A stretch of 64,000 nt of DNA from an uncultured Clostridium sp. (GCA_900542035.1 UQMJ01000011.1:6701-70700); one strand, 5' to 3'. Positions 1 to 8,152 are shown, counted from the first letter of the stretch. The notes: generated from the letters alone by a model not told the origin. Numbers and translations are program-made.

Positions 1-2
1 CC

Positions 3-239
3 TGGGATGAAAAACATCCTTGTAATTTGGAAACAGATAAACACTTATCATTGTTGGCGTTAAGAAAATTATTGGGAGTTTTGGAAGAACAGGGAACATT
101 AGGCAGGTTTTCAGAGGTATATCTTACCCATATTAGTCACAGCCATACCCGTTCGCATGAAGAATTGGAAAAATTGGTAAATAACTGGACAGAATTTCCA
201 TTCAAGGTTTGTATTGCCTATGATGGCATGAAAATATAA
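3..239 (+). CDS. MBL-fold metallohydrolase, C-terminal part
   Basis: The reading frame is open from the window edge, so the 5' part lies outside. What remains is about 79 residues. The end of the protein carries a HISHSHTRSHEE stretch and closes with AYDGMKI. This matches the C-terminus of MBL-fold hydrolases of the phosphoribosyl cyclic phosphodiesterase (PhnP-like) kind, where a late His motif and a final YDGM are typical. The metal-binding HxHxDH motif is not in the window. A sugar ABC operon starts 26 bases downstream on the same strand, so the two may be cotranscribed. The substrate is unknown. Confidence 0.55.
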   Translation, partial: WDEKHPCNLETDKHLSLLALRKLLGVLEEQGTLGRFSEVYLTHISHSHTRSHEELEKLVNNWTEFPFKVCIAYDGMKI

Positions 240-265
240 TCATGATAAAGGAGGATTTAAAATTT

Positions 266-1612
266 ATGAAAAAGAATGCGAAATTATTTCTCGGGACAGC
301 TACAGCAGTGGTAATTGGAACAACTCTTGCGGGATGCTCCAAAGATGCAGAAGTATCTGTAAGCACAGGGACAGAAAGTACTGTTAATAATGTGGAAGGT
401 TCTGGAGAAACAAAAAATATTCGGATTTGGCTGGCAGATGGCGCGGAGGCAGAATTTTATAAAACTATGCTTGCAGAAATTGATGAAAAACATTCAGAAT
501 TTACTATTGAATATGAGATTTATCCAAATGATGAACTAATTAATAAACTACAGCTGGCTCCTTCGGTAGGGGATACTCCAGATGCGGTAGTTGTGGATGG
601 ACTTAGGGTTCCACTATTTATGACACAGGATATGATTGCACCGATTGACGGCTACATTAGCGATGAATTGAAAAATGATTTGCTTCCTTCTGTATTAGCA
701 GAATGCACATACGGAGAACAGCTTTATGGAGTTGCTCAGTTTGATGCAGGATTATCCTTATGGGGGAATAAGTCTATGTTGGAAGATGCGGGAGTAAGGA
801 TTCCTGCTAGTTATACAGAAGCGTGGACAAAAATGGAATTTGAGGATGCCTTAGCGAAATTAAAAGCAAATGGAGTTGAATATCCTTTATATATTCGACA
901 GAATTCACCTAGAACCTTGTATTATACTTACTTGCCTGTAGTAAAAAGCTTTGGTGGTGACGTTATGAATCGGGAAACCATGCTTACAGAGGGAACGCTG
1001 AATAGTCAGGAAACTATAGAAGCATTTTCTTATATTACTTGGCTGATTGATAATCAGTATATTGATCCATTGTGTGATTATGAGGATGGATTTTACAATA
1101 AGAAAGAAAATGCACTTTCTTTAGTTGGACACTGGGCTACTACTGATATTACAAATGCGTTAGGAGAAGATGCAGTTTTGATTCCAATTCCAGACTTTGG
1201 AAATGGCGTATATACAGGTTCTGGCTCTACTGTATGGACAATGACAACTGCTGCTGTAGAGAATGGAAATGCAGAGGAGACCTGGAGTATTATTGAGGAA
1301 GCAGTATCACCGGAAAATATTGCTGAGATAACAAAGGCCAATGGCGGAATTCCAGCGAGAAAATCTGTTTTAGAAAAAGATGAGCGTTTTGTGGAAGGCG
1401 GACAGCTTTATTTATATAGAGAACAGCTGGAAGCTGGAATCAGTTATTTAAGACCATTAACTCCGGCTCATCAGACAAATTATGATGCAGTAGAAAGTGC
1501 GGTTTCGAATATTCTGTTAGGCGCAGATGTTAAAAGCGAACTTGATAATGCAGCAGCATCTGTAGATGCTATCATTAAGGAAAATGGGTGGAATGAATGG
1601 TTAAACAAGTAG
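266..1612 (+). CDS. ABC sugar transporter, substrate-binding lipoprotein
   Basis: This is a family 1 extracellular solute-binding protein of 448 residues that captures a sugar or oligosaccharide outside the membrane. The N-terminus MKKNAKLFLG plus a hydrophobic stretch ends in a lipobox, TLAGC, so it is a lipoprotein anchored at the cysteine. The start at 266 is chosen because AAAGGAGG lies at 247-254 and the signal peptide begins there; an ATG at 242 lies upstream of that site. The two permease genes follow with a 16-base overlap. No ATPase is encoded here, which is usual for these importers because they share an MsmX-type ATPase. The substrate cannot be read from the sequence. Confidence 0.9.
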   Translation: MKKNAKLFLGTATAVVIGTTLAGCSKDAEVSVSTGTESTVNNVEGSGETKNIRIWLADGAEAEFYKTMLAEIDEKHSEFTIEYEIYPNDELINKLQLAPSVGDTPDAVVVDGLRVPLFMTQDMIAPIDGYISDELKNDLLPSVLAECTYGEQLYGVAQFDAGLSLWGNKSMLEDAGVRIPASYTEAWTKMEFEDALAKLKANGVEYPLYIRQNSPRTLYYTYLPVVKSFGGDVMNRETMLTEGTLNSQETIEAFSYITWLIDNQYIDPLCDYEDGFYNKKENALSLVGHWATTDITNALGEDAVLIPIPDFGNGVYTGSGSTVWTMTTAAVENGNAEETWSIIEEAVSPENIAEITKANGGIPARKSVLEKDERFVEGGQLYLYREQLEAGISYLRPLTPAHQTNYDAVESAVSNILLGADVKSELDNAAASVDAIIKENGWNEWLNK

Positions 1613-2508
1613 GAAATAAAAAAGGCAGCAAATCTGTTAGACGCCAGGGGTTTGCTGCCCTGGTTTTAGGTGCACCAGCGCTGATTTTAATGTTTGTCTT
1701 TATGCTACTACCATTTATTATGTCGATTGGTTATTCTTTTACAGATAAGATGCTGGTATCGGGAAAAGATAATACAGTGAACTTTGTGGGATTCGGTAAT
1801 TATATAAAACTGTTTACTTCTGAGACCTTTCGACAGGCGTGTTTCAATACTGTATTTTATACAGTTATGATAGTTCCATCAATTCTGGTTTTGGCAGTAC
1901 TTTTAGCAGTGCTGATTAATCGGAAAATGAAAGGGATTGCATTATTTCGGATGATTTATTTCAGCCCGCAAGTTGTGACTATGACAGTTGTAGCAGTTGT
2001 ATGGGCGTTTATTTATTCGCCAGGAGAAAACGGACTTTTGAATTCTTTTTTAGGATTGTTTGGTATAGAACCCCAGCTTTGGATTAAAAGTCCGAATCAG
2101 GCAATGCCTTCCATTGCAGTCATGTCTATCTGGCAGGCGCTGGGGATGCAGGCAGTTATCGTTCTGGGGGGGCTCCAATATATTTCTCCAGATTTATATG
2201 AGGCAGGAAAAGTAGATGGATGTAACTCTGTTCAGGAGTTCTTTTACATTACCCTGCCACTATTACGTAATACAATTACATATGTGATTGTAACAAATAC
2301 GATTAGTTCTTTAAGACTATTTACACAGGTATATGTATTAACGAACGGAGGCCCTATGGGTGCTACAAATTCTATTGTATTTCAAATGTACAAGACGGGA
2401 TTTAATAACAATCAAGTAGGATATGCATCTGCAATGGCAGTAGTCTTCTGCGGTGCAGTTTTGATTATTTCCATTCTTCAGAATAAATATCTGGGAGGTG
2501 AGGATTAA
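1597..2508 (+). CDS. ABC sugar transporter permease (MalF/UgpA type)
   Basis: Integral membrane permease of 303 residues with about six hydrophobic segments. The conserved inner-membrane EAA loop is visible near residue 200 as YEAGKVDGCNSVQEFFYITLPLL, the contact point for the ATPase. The start overlaps the end of the binding protein gene by 16 bases, indicating translational coupling. The first 25 residues are basic and cytoplasmic. It forms a heterodimer with the next permease. Base composition is AT-rich like the whole operon, and differs from the housekeeping genes to the right. Confidence 0.9.
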   Translation: MVKQVGNKKGSKSVRRQGFAALVLGAPALILMFVFMLLPFIMSIGYSFTDKMLVSGKDNTVNFVGFGNYIKLFTSETFRQACFNTVFYTVMIVPSILVLAVLLAVLINRKMKGIALFRMIYFSPQVVTMTVVAVVWAFIYSPGENGLLNSFLGLFGIEPQLWIKSPNQAMPSIAVMSIWQALGMQAVIVLGGLQYISPDLYEAGKVDGCNSVQEFFYITLPLLRNTITYVIVTNTISSLRLFTQVYVLTNGGPMGATNSIVFQMYKTGFNNNQVGYASAMAVVFCGAVLIISILQNKYLGGED

Positions 2509-2509
2509 A

Positions 2510-3367
2510 ATGGGAAATAGTATGGAAATCAAGCAGAGAAAGAAAGCAAAACAAGTCCTATTTTATATCCTGTGCATAGCTTTGTCAATTGTATTCATCT
2601 TCCCGCTTGTCTATATGGTAGTTTCTTCTTTTAAAACAGATGATCAGATAGTGAAAGATATGTCTAGTATTGCGGCATTTATCCCATATGGAGAATTATC
2701 GGTTCAAAATTATCAGGATGTATTTGAAAAACTAAACTTTTTTAAATATTTTACAAATTCTATGACCATTTCACTTTGCTCTGTTGCGATTGGAACCATT
2801 ATAAATGCCATGATGGGATACGTTTTGGGAATGCTGCAGTTTAAGGGGAAAAAGTTATTGTTTGCTGCTATTTTAGCCTTTATGATTGTGCCAAATGAGT
2901 CTATCATCATTAATCGCTTTTTAGTGGTAAATAACTTAAATATGGTAAATACGCTGTTTGGTTTAATGGTTCCCTGGCTGGCAATGCCTATGTATATTTA
3001 TTTGTTTTATAATCATTTTAGAAGAATGCCGTATGAACTGGTTGATGCAGCGGTAGTAGATGGGGAAAGCTATATAGGAATTTTTTGGAAAATTATGTTG
3101 CCTTTATCAAAACCTATTTGTGCAACAGTAGCTATTATGATTTATATTCATGCATGGGGAGATTTATTGTGGCCAACGATGGTAACAAGAGATGACTCCT
3201 TAAGAACGCTTCCGCAGGCGTTGCGTTCATTGTTTCAAAGCGACCAGACATTATGGGGGCAGGTATTTGCTTTTGGTACATTAGCAACTGTTCCGGTTTT
3301 TTTGTTATTCCTTACATTTCAAAAACAATTTGTAGAATCCCTTGCGTCTACGGGAATAAAAGGTTAA
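2510..3367 (+). CDS. ABC sugar transporter permease (MalG/UgpE type)
   Basis: Second permease of the importer, 285 residues. An EAA-type loop is visible as YELVDAAVVDGESYIGIFWKIMLPL around residue 180, followed by SKP, typical of the carbohydrate-uptake 1 family. ATG 2510 is preferred over the GTG at 2498 because GGGAGGTGAG at 2493-2502 is then correctly spaced. It begins two bases after the stop of its partner. The LacI-type regulator follows after 40 bases. Confidence 0.9.
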   Translation: MGNSMEIKQRKKAKQVLFYILCIALSIVFIFPLVYMVVSSFKTDDQIVKDMSSIAAFIPYGELSVQNYQDVFEKLNFFKYFTNSMTISLCSVAIGTIINAMMGYVLGMLQFKGKKLLFAAILAFMIVPNESIIINRFLVVNNLNMVNTLFGLMVPWLAMPMYIYLFYNHFRRMPYELVDAAVVDGESYIGIFWKIMLPLSKPICATVAIMIYIHAWGDLLWPTMVTRDDSLRTLPQALRSLFQSDQTLWGQVFAFGTLATVPVFLLFLTFQKQFVESLASTGIKG

Positions 3368-3407
3368 ACTATAAGAAAGTTTTACAAGATGTTTGGGAGT
3401 GAAAAAT

Positions 3408-4385
3408 ATGGCAACAATTAGTGATGTAGCAAAAGAAGCAGGACTAGCAGTGGCAACTGTATCCAGAATCATGAATAATAGGGGATATATTAGTGAGGAA
3501 GCTAGAAGAAAGGTAGAAGCGGCGGCAGAAAAACTAAATTATAGGCCAAATGAGCTGGCTCGTTCATTGTCAAAGCAGAAGAATAATACGATTGGAATTA
3601 TTGTGCCACATATTGAACACCCGTATTTTGCAAAACTTATTAGTAATATCGAGAAAGCAGCTTCTGACAGAAAGTATAAAATACTTCTTTGCAATACAAG
3701 AGAAGAACATGAAAGAGAGCAGGAATATCTGGATATGTGTGTTAGTAACCGGTTGATGGGAGTGATTTTAGGAAGTCCGGTACTAGAACCAGAAGCGCTA
3801 ATAAAATTGAATATTCCCATTATTACAATTGAGAGATATTTGGGACAGGGGACAGCATCTATTGTGTGCGATAATTTTCAAGGTGGAGTTATGGCAGCAA
3901 ACCATTTGATTGATAGGGGGTGCCGGTATCTTATTAATTTCGGTGGAGTAGAGAATAACTCTATGCCAGCAGATGAAAGAGAGGAAGGATTTCTTCGGAC
4001 TTGCGAACAACGGAATGTGATTGGACTTTCTGTGAAAAGCAAAGCAAATGAGTATTACATGATGGAATATCACGATTATATAGAGAAAATTCTGAAAGAA
4101 CATCCAGAAGTAGATGGGATTTTTGCCAGCAGTGATATTATTGCAGCCCAGGTAATTCAAGTCTGCACCCGCTTGGAGATCGGTATACCTGATAAAATGA
4201 AGCTGGTGGGATTTGATGATGTGAATGTAGCAGCATTGACTACTCCGACTATCACAACGATTCGTCAGCCAGTTAAGGAAATTGCAGATATGGCAGTAGA
4301 CCTTCTGATTAAAAGTGCTCAGGGGGAAGTAATTCCAACAAAGGTAATGCTTCCGGTTAAATTGATAGTAAGAGAGAGCACATAA
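3408..4385 (+). CDS. LacI-family transcriptional regulator
   Basis: DNA-binding repressor of 325 residues. The N-terminus MATISDVAKEAGLAVATVSR is a classic LacI helix-turn-helix, followed by the hinge helix (NELARSLS) and a periplasmic-binding-protein-like effector domain beginning IGIIVPHIEHPYF. The C-terminal region has the typical VGFDDVNVAALTTPTITTIRQP motif. The start at 3408 follows GGGAGTGA. It closes the sugar importer operon, so it probably senses the imported sugar or a derivative and represses this operon. The operator would lie upstream of the operon promoter, which is not identifiable in the window. Confidence 0.92.
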   Translation: MATISDVAKEAGLAVATVSRIMNNRGYISEEARRKVEAAAEKLNYRPNELARSLSKQKNNTIGIIVPHIEHPYFAKLISNIEKAASDRKYKILLCNTREEHEREQEYLDMCVSNRLMGVILGSPVLEPEALIKLNIPIITIERYLGQGTASIVCDNFQGGVMAANHLIDRGCRYLINFGGVENNSMPADEREEGFLRTCEQRNVIGLSVKSKANEYYMMEYHDYIEKILKEHPEVDGIFASSDIIAAQVIQVCTRLEIGIPDKMKLVGFDDVNVAALTTPTITTIRQPVKEIADMAVDLLIKSAQGEVIPTKVMLPVKLIVREST

Positions 4386-4410
4386 AGAGTATATAAATAA
4401 TTATTTTTCA

Positions 4411-4467
4411 AAAATCCCCCAACAAAATCAGAAAAAGTTCGATGGATGATTTTGCCTGGGGGATTTT
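4411..4467. terminator. bidirectional terminator
   Basis: An 11-base perfect inverted repeat (AAAATCCCCCA and TGGGGGATTTT) separates the convergent lacI-type gene and the 3' half of the split SpoIID-like gene. Both strands carry T-rich tracts after the stem, so it can serve both genes. Confidence 0.8.
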
Positions 4468-4480
4468 GACTTAGATGAGT

Positions 4481-4870
4481 TTACGGATTCAATTCTGCAA
4501 TTCCCGTAACCGCCACATAAATATGGGAAATCCGGTACCAGGTGGCAAAATCCACGACGCCGGTCTGAGGCATACCAAAAATTGACTGGAATTCTCGGAC
4601 GGCTCGGGCTGTAGCAGGGCCGTAGATGCCGTCAACGGTAACATCCGGAATCGCAGTATAAACGGTGGCAATGGCGTCTAACTGTTCCTGCAGCTGCCGT
4701 ACCTTGCTTCCGGAAGAACCAATGGTCAGGTCGTAACCTGGCCAGGATGCCGGAATGCCGGAGATTTGTTCCGCTGTATTGACATACATATTATCCCCGT
4801 AAAAGTGCCGGATAATTTCAATGGGACTGTATCCCTGTTCGCCCAAAGACATAGAGCCCCACTGGGTCAT
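4481..4870 (-). pseudogene. 3' part of split SpoIID-like/peptidoglycan-binding gene
   Basis: This open frame encodes the C-terminal 128 residues of a protein whose N-terminal part lies at 6483-7424. It begins TQWGSMSLGEQGYSPIEI, the end of a SpoIID-like domain (compare SQWGAxxLAxxG in that family), and continues into a peptidoglycan-binding domain 1 (GSSGSKVRQLQEQL, then VDGIYGPATARAVREFQ). There is no convincing ribosome site before the ATG at 4870; that ATG is the codon at the junction. Excision of the 1675-bp element would join it in frame to codon 294 of the 5' part, giving a 422-residue protein. It is listed as pseudogene only in its present split state. The alternative is simple inactivation by insertion. 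Confidence 0.85.
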
Positions 4871-4878
4871 CCAAATGG
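4865..4878. repeat. left attachment-like direct repeat of the element
   Basis: The + strand reads GGTCATCCAAATGG. The copy at 6540-6553 reads GGCCATCCAATTGG, so 12 of 14 bases match with a 7-base identical core, CATCCAA. The core contains the CAT that is read as ATG on the minus strand by both halves of the split gene. Confidence 0.75.
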
Positions 4879-6105
4879 CATCTGCGTATGGTAATAAATC
4901 TGGATTTGGTTTTCTTCTTTTTTATATACGATTTTTTCTACCGACTGTTTTAGGGCGGTGTTTTTTTCTTCCGTGGTAAAATCCGGAGCAATCAGCTGGC
5001 TGTAAAGAGAAGGAAGGGCAGGTTCCAGTTCTTTTAGCACCATAGGGACGATTACACGTTCGGATACGTAACAATTTTTGGAACAAGACCCTTTCAGATA
5101 GCCGCTGCACTGAAAGGAAAAGGTATCCGGCATGGTTTTTCGCCTGCGTCTGCAGGAAGAAAGGCTTTTTCCGCAGCGGGGACATTTTAATATGCCGCCC
5201 AGCCAGTGATGGACCAGCTGGCTGGGTTTTGCGTAAGGGAGAGAGCGGGAAGTTTCTTCTGCCAGTCGTTTCTGGACATTTTCAAAAAAATCCCTGGAAA
5301 CAATGGCCGGATGGTGCCCGTCGGCCAGAATCCAGTCAGAAGCGTCCCGCACAAGTCCGGTTTTGCTGTCTGTCCGGTTCCAACGGATAATTCCAGCGTA
5401 AAGGGGGTTTTGGAGAATATACTTCACAGCTCGGGTTTCAAAAGGATTTCCCAGAGCGGTACAGATTCCCTGGGCATTCAGTTTTCTGGCAATTTCAAAA
5501 GGATTTAAAGATTCAGAGCCATACCAGGAAAAGATTTTTTGGACTGTCTGGGCTTCTGGCGGATCAAGTTCTAACTGGCCGTTTACACTGGAAATCCGGT
5601 ATCCAAACGGAGGACGGCTCTGGTAGCCGCCGCGGAGCGCTTTCTCTGTCATGCCGCGGCATACGTCTCCGGACAGGCGGATGGAGTAAAATTCATCCAT
5701 CCATTCAATGATTCTCTCAATCAGGCTGCCAAAGGGGCCGTCAATGATTGGCTCAGAAATGCTGATTACATCAACCCCGTATTTTCCGCGGAGCATGGAT
5801 TTGTATACAATGCTTTCCTCCTGATTTCGGGCAAAGCGGGAAAATTTCCATACCAAAATAGCGTCAAAAGGGTGTGATTCCGATTTGGCACAGGCAATCA
5901 TCTGCTGAAATTGGGGGCGTTTTTGGGCTGTTCTTCCGGAAATGCCGTTTTCCTGAAAAATCCAGGGTTCTTCTACTAAAAACTGGTGTTTATCCGCATA
6001 GTCCAGAAGCAGCCGTTTTTGGGAATCAGGGGAAAGCTCTTCCTGGCTGTGAGTAGAGACGCGGATGTACAAAGCGGCTTTTTTGGTAGGGGAGAGAAGA
6101 GACAA
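4867..6105 (-). CDS. large serine recombinase
   Basis: Site-specific recombinase of about 412 residues. The resolvase domain shows the catalytic serine in YIRVSTHSQEE, then ENGISGRT, then WKFSRFARNQEES. A recombinase domain follows (PPFGYR, NPLYAG) and a zinc ribbon with CPRCGKSLSSC and later cysteines. The family includes SpoIVCA and other integrases that need no homology beyond a short core. TTG 6105 is preferred because AAGGTGA lies just upstream; a frame open to ATG 6240 (457 residues) would run through a terminator-like hairpin. The stop codon lies inside the attachment core, so it is set by the junction itself. The gene lies inside the element that splits the SpoIID-like gene and is its probable excisionase and integrase. 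Confidence 0.9.
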   Translation of the reverse strand: MSLLSPTKKAALYIRVSTHSQEELSPDSQKRLLLDYADKHQFLVEEPWIFQENGISGRTAQKRPQFQQMIACAKSESHPFDAILVWKFSRFARNQEESIVYKSMLRGKYGVDVISISEPIIDGPFGSLIERIIEWMDEFYSIRLSGDVCRGMTEKALRGGYQSRPPFGYRISSVNGQLELDPPEAQTVQKIFSWYGSESLNPFEIARKLNAQGICTALGNPFETRAVKYILQNPLYAGIIRWNRTDSKTGLVRDASDWILADGHHPAIVSRDFFENVQKRLAEETSRSLPYAKPSQLVHHWLGGILKCPRCGKSLSSCRRRRKTMPDTFSFQCSGYLKGSCSKNCYVSERVIVPMVLKELEPALPSLYSQLIAPDFTTEEKNTALKQSVEKIVYKKEENQIQIYYHTQMPFG

Positions 6106-6110
6106 AGAAT

Positions 6111-6144
6111 CACCTTCCCATAAGGATTTATTAATCCTTATGAT
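6111..6144 (-). promoter_or_regulatory. hairpin in leader of the recombinase gene
   Basis: CATAAGGATT and AATCCTTATG form a perfect 10-base stem with a TATT loop, directly before the ribosome site of the TTG start. It could limit translation or act as a recombination accessory site. This is inference from the inverted repeat. Confidence 0.4.
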
Positions 6145-6157
6145 GGGAAGCCGTTTC

Positions 6158-6195
6158 CTATGAAACAAGAAAGAAGCTCGCTTGCGAGCTTCTCT
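6158..6195 (-). terminator. terminator-like hairpin upstream of the recombinase
   Basis: AGAAGCTCGC and GCGAGCTTCT form a 10-base stem. On the minus strand it is followed by a T-rich tract (TTCTTGTTT). It would stop transcripts coming from the tRNA side, so the recombinase needs its own promoter between here and 6105, or reads through. Confidence 0.5.
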
Positions 6196-6292
6196 GCCTG
6201 CGGTGGGTCGCTTCTGTGACAAAGTTTCCTTCCGCCGCATGGCAATCCTCGCAGAGCGTTTTTTATTTTATGGGAAGCCATTTCCCATGAAA

Positions 6293-6325
6293 TAAAAAAA
6301 CTGCCGCACCAAATGCGACAGTTCT
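6293..6325 (-). terminator. terminator of tRNA-Glu
   Basis: On the minus strand AACTGTCGCA and TGCGGCAGTT pair (one G-U) around a short loop and run into seven Ts. It begins about five bases after the 3' end of the tRNA. Confidence 0.75.
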
Positions 6326-6329
6326 AAAG

Positions 6330-6401
6330 TGACCTCATCGGGAATCGAACCCGAGTTTACGCCGTGAGAGGGCGTCGTCTTAACCGCTTGACCATGAGGC
6401 C
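6330..6401 (-). tRNA. tRNA-Glu(CTC)
   Basis: A 72-base cloverleaf without encoded CCA. The acceptor arm pairs GGCCTCA with TGAGGTC, the T arm has GGGTTCGATTCCC, and the anticodon arm ACGCC/GGCGT closes the loop CTCTCAC, giving anticodon CTC for Glu (GAG). It lies inside the recombinase element, between the two halves of the interrupted gene and on their strand. An isoacceptor with UUC anticodon can read GAG, so this copy need not be essential; that is family knowledge, not seen here. Confidence 0.93.
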
Positions 6402-6482
6402 GTATTCAAACCTCGGTTATAATAACATGGATTGCAGAAAAATGCAAGCACTTTTTCAAAAAAATTAAAAAATTTAAATTTT

Positions 6483-7424
6483 TCAATGAAATACCAATTT
6501 CTCCCATGTCACTGGGAAATGAATACCCATACTCCCAAAGGCCATCCAATTGGGGCAGCGAACCTGTTTTCCGTCGCAGTACTGGGTTAAAATCGGCTGC
6601 CGGACGCCTGGCCTTGATAAGTAGCTGTCAAAGATTTCATCGACAATTACAGAAATGGTTTCAAAAATATTTCGCTCAAAAATCCACTTATGATCAAACG
6701 CAGTAGAGGAAGTAATGGTAAAATCATGGCCCTGGTTGCGGTACCATTCGGTATAGACACGGTTTAAGGTAAAGGACATGATGGCAAGCACGTTTGCGGT
6801 TATGGTCGATCTGGGCCAGGTAGAGTAAATTTCACTGGAAGCTACGTTTTTAATATAGTCTCGGTAAGGCACATAATAATTAGGTGCGCTTTCATTAGAC
6901 GGGGGGCCATCGTGGACCACAATGGTCTGGGGAATGACTACTCGGCTTAACACAATCTCGCCGCTTTCCCGTACGGGCTTGATTTCGGACTCTGCAATTT
7001 TCGGCGGATAATCGCCTACCAGGGTGTGTTCAGGGATGGTAATGAGGGACTGTTCCCCAGGCTGGCTTTCCGGCGTCATACGGATCGGCTGGATGGCGGT
7101 AGAGTCGGGAAGAATTTCCGTGCCGCTTACAGTAAGAGGGCGAAAACCAGGAGCTTCTACAGAAACCACATATTCGGAGTAAGGAGTTGGGGCATTGGGA
7201 TCAAAGCTGTAATCCAGGGGAGGAGCAGGAAGGGAAATTTGCTCTGTCTGACCGGAAGAATTGACGGAAACTTGTTCGATAATGGTTTCCGGATTGTTTT
7301 TGGAAGAAATAGAAATGGTTGCATCTGTAACCGGAAAATTATTTTGAACAGAGACCACATTGACCTGTAAAAGCCCGCGGGAAGTAAGAGATGGGGTTGT
7401 CTGGGCTGCATGGAGAAGATTCAT
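6483..7424 (-). pseudogene. 5' part of split SpoIID-like/peptidoglycan-binding gene
   Basis: The start at 7424 follows GGAGGG at 7431-7436. The first 100 residues are a beta-rich carboxypeptidase-regulatory-like domain (LLQVNVVSVQNNFPVTDATI). The SpoIID-like domain follows, with YIKNVASSEIYSTWP holding the Glu in the SExxxxWP position that is catalytic in SpoIID, and then CDGKQVRCPNWM. After Met 294 the frame leaves the family and runs 19 residues into the element before stopping (AFGSMGIHF and on). The missing remainder is at 4481-4870. Proteins of this build act on cell-wall or spore peptidoglycan; the exact reaction of this branch is not known to me. No signal peptide is evident. Confidence 0.85.
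6540..6553. repeat. right attachment-like direct repeat of the element
   Basis: The + strand reads GGCCATCCAATTGG. It matches 4865-4878 at 12 of 14 positions and shares the core CATCCAA. This is the point where the SpoIID-like reading frame is lost. Confidence 0.75.
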
Positions 7425-7524
7425 ACAAAACCCTCCTGTTTTCAATTACTATTAATATATAAAAATGGGAAAAATTGATGCCAGTCCATAACCAATATTC
7501 ATAGAACCCATTCCTTTTAATTAA

Positions 7525-7553
7525 TTGACAAAGAAGGGATAGATTGTTATGAT
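7525..7553 (+). promoter_or_regulatory. sigma-A promoter of ilvN
   Basis: TTGACA at 7525-7530 and TATGAT at 7548-7553 are spaced by 17 bases. An ATG at 7549 falls in the -10 box, so it cannot be the start of ilvN. No T-box or leader peptide is seen in the short 5' region. Confidence 0.85.
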
Positions 7554-7584
7554 TAAAGCTAAATATGAAAGACAGGGGGACGCT

Positions 7585-8085
7585 ATGGATAGAATCGTAT
7601 TATCATTGCTGGTAGACAATACGGCAGGTGTGCTGGCAAGGGTGGCATCACTGTTCAGCCGTCGGGGATACAACATTGAAAGCCTTACCGTAGGCGTGAC
7701 AGCAGATGAACGGTATTCCAGAATGACGGTGGTTTCATTTGGCGATCAGCAGGTTTTAGAGCAGATTGAAAAGCAGCTGCGCAAGCTGGAAGACGTCAGG
7801 GACATTAAAGAGTTAAAGATGGGACATTCGGTTTACAGAGAGCTGATTATGGTAAAGGTCAAGGCCAATGCCGCAGATCGTCAGGCGGTCAATGCGATTT
7901 CCAATATTTTCCGCGCAACCATTGTAGATGTGGGAAAAGAGTCCCTGACGGTTATGCTGACCGGCGATCAGTCAAAGCTGGAGGCGCTTTTAAACCTTTT
8001 GGAAGACTACGAGATTTTAGAAGTAGCAAGAACCGGTCTGACCGGACTTTCCAGAGGTGTGGACGACGTCCGTTACCTTCCCTGA
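7585..8085 (+). CDS. ilvN: acetolactate synthase, small regulatory subunit
   Basis: Regulatory subunit, 166 residues, of the enzyme that condenses pyruvate (or pyruvate and 2-oxobutyrate) in valine, leucine and isoleucine synthesis. The N-terminal ACT domain is clear (LVDNTAGVLARVASLFSRRGYNIESLTVG), which in this family binds valine for feedback control. The C-terminal half is the ACT-like ALS_ss_C domain (RELIMVKVKA). The start follows AGGGGGA and agrees with the promoter position. The catalytic subunit gene ilvB is not in the window. ilvC follows after 67 bases. Confidence 0.95.
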   Translation: MDRIVLSLLVDNTAGVLARVASLFSRRGYNIESLTVGVTADERYSRMTVVSFGDQQVLEQIEKQLRKLEDVRDIKELKMGHSVYRELIMVKVKANAADRQAVNAISNIFRATIVDVGKESLTVMLTGDQSKLEALLNLLEDYEILEVARTGLTGLSRGVDDVRYLP

Positions 8086-8152
8086 CCGGAACAGGTACAA
8101 GGGTTAAGGTTTCAAATATCAGGACAAACCTGGACTAGAGGAGGAAAAAGTT

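Larger units (their letters stand above)
4868..6542 (-). mobile_element. 1675-bp serine-recombinase element inside a SpoIID-like gene
   Basis: The element is bounded by 14-base imperfect direct repeats at 4865-4878 and 6540-6553. It holds a serine recombinase, a terminator, several hairpins and tRNA-Glu. Deletion between the identical cores joins codon 294 of the 5' gene part to the 3' part without any shift of frame. Small size, a single recombinase gene, orientation on the coding strand of the host gene and exact restoration of the frame resemble the skin-type elements of sporulation genes. Whether it is excised is not known from sequence. Confidence 0.8.

Noticed and set aside
6106..6240. 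longer N-terminus of the recombinase from ATG 6240
   Set aside because: The extra 45 residues are basic, non-family and encoded by a terminator-like hairpin; the TTG at 6105 has a proper ribosome site. Not fully excluded.
7026..7370. 114-residue open frame opposite the SpoIID-like gene
   Set aside because: It is antisense to a clear coding region and has no ribosome site.
7446..7584. T-box or leader-peptide attenuator before ilvN
   Set aside because: The promoter lies only about 30 bases before the start codon, which leaves no room for such a leader.
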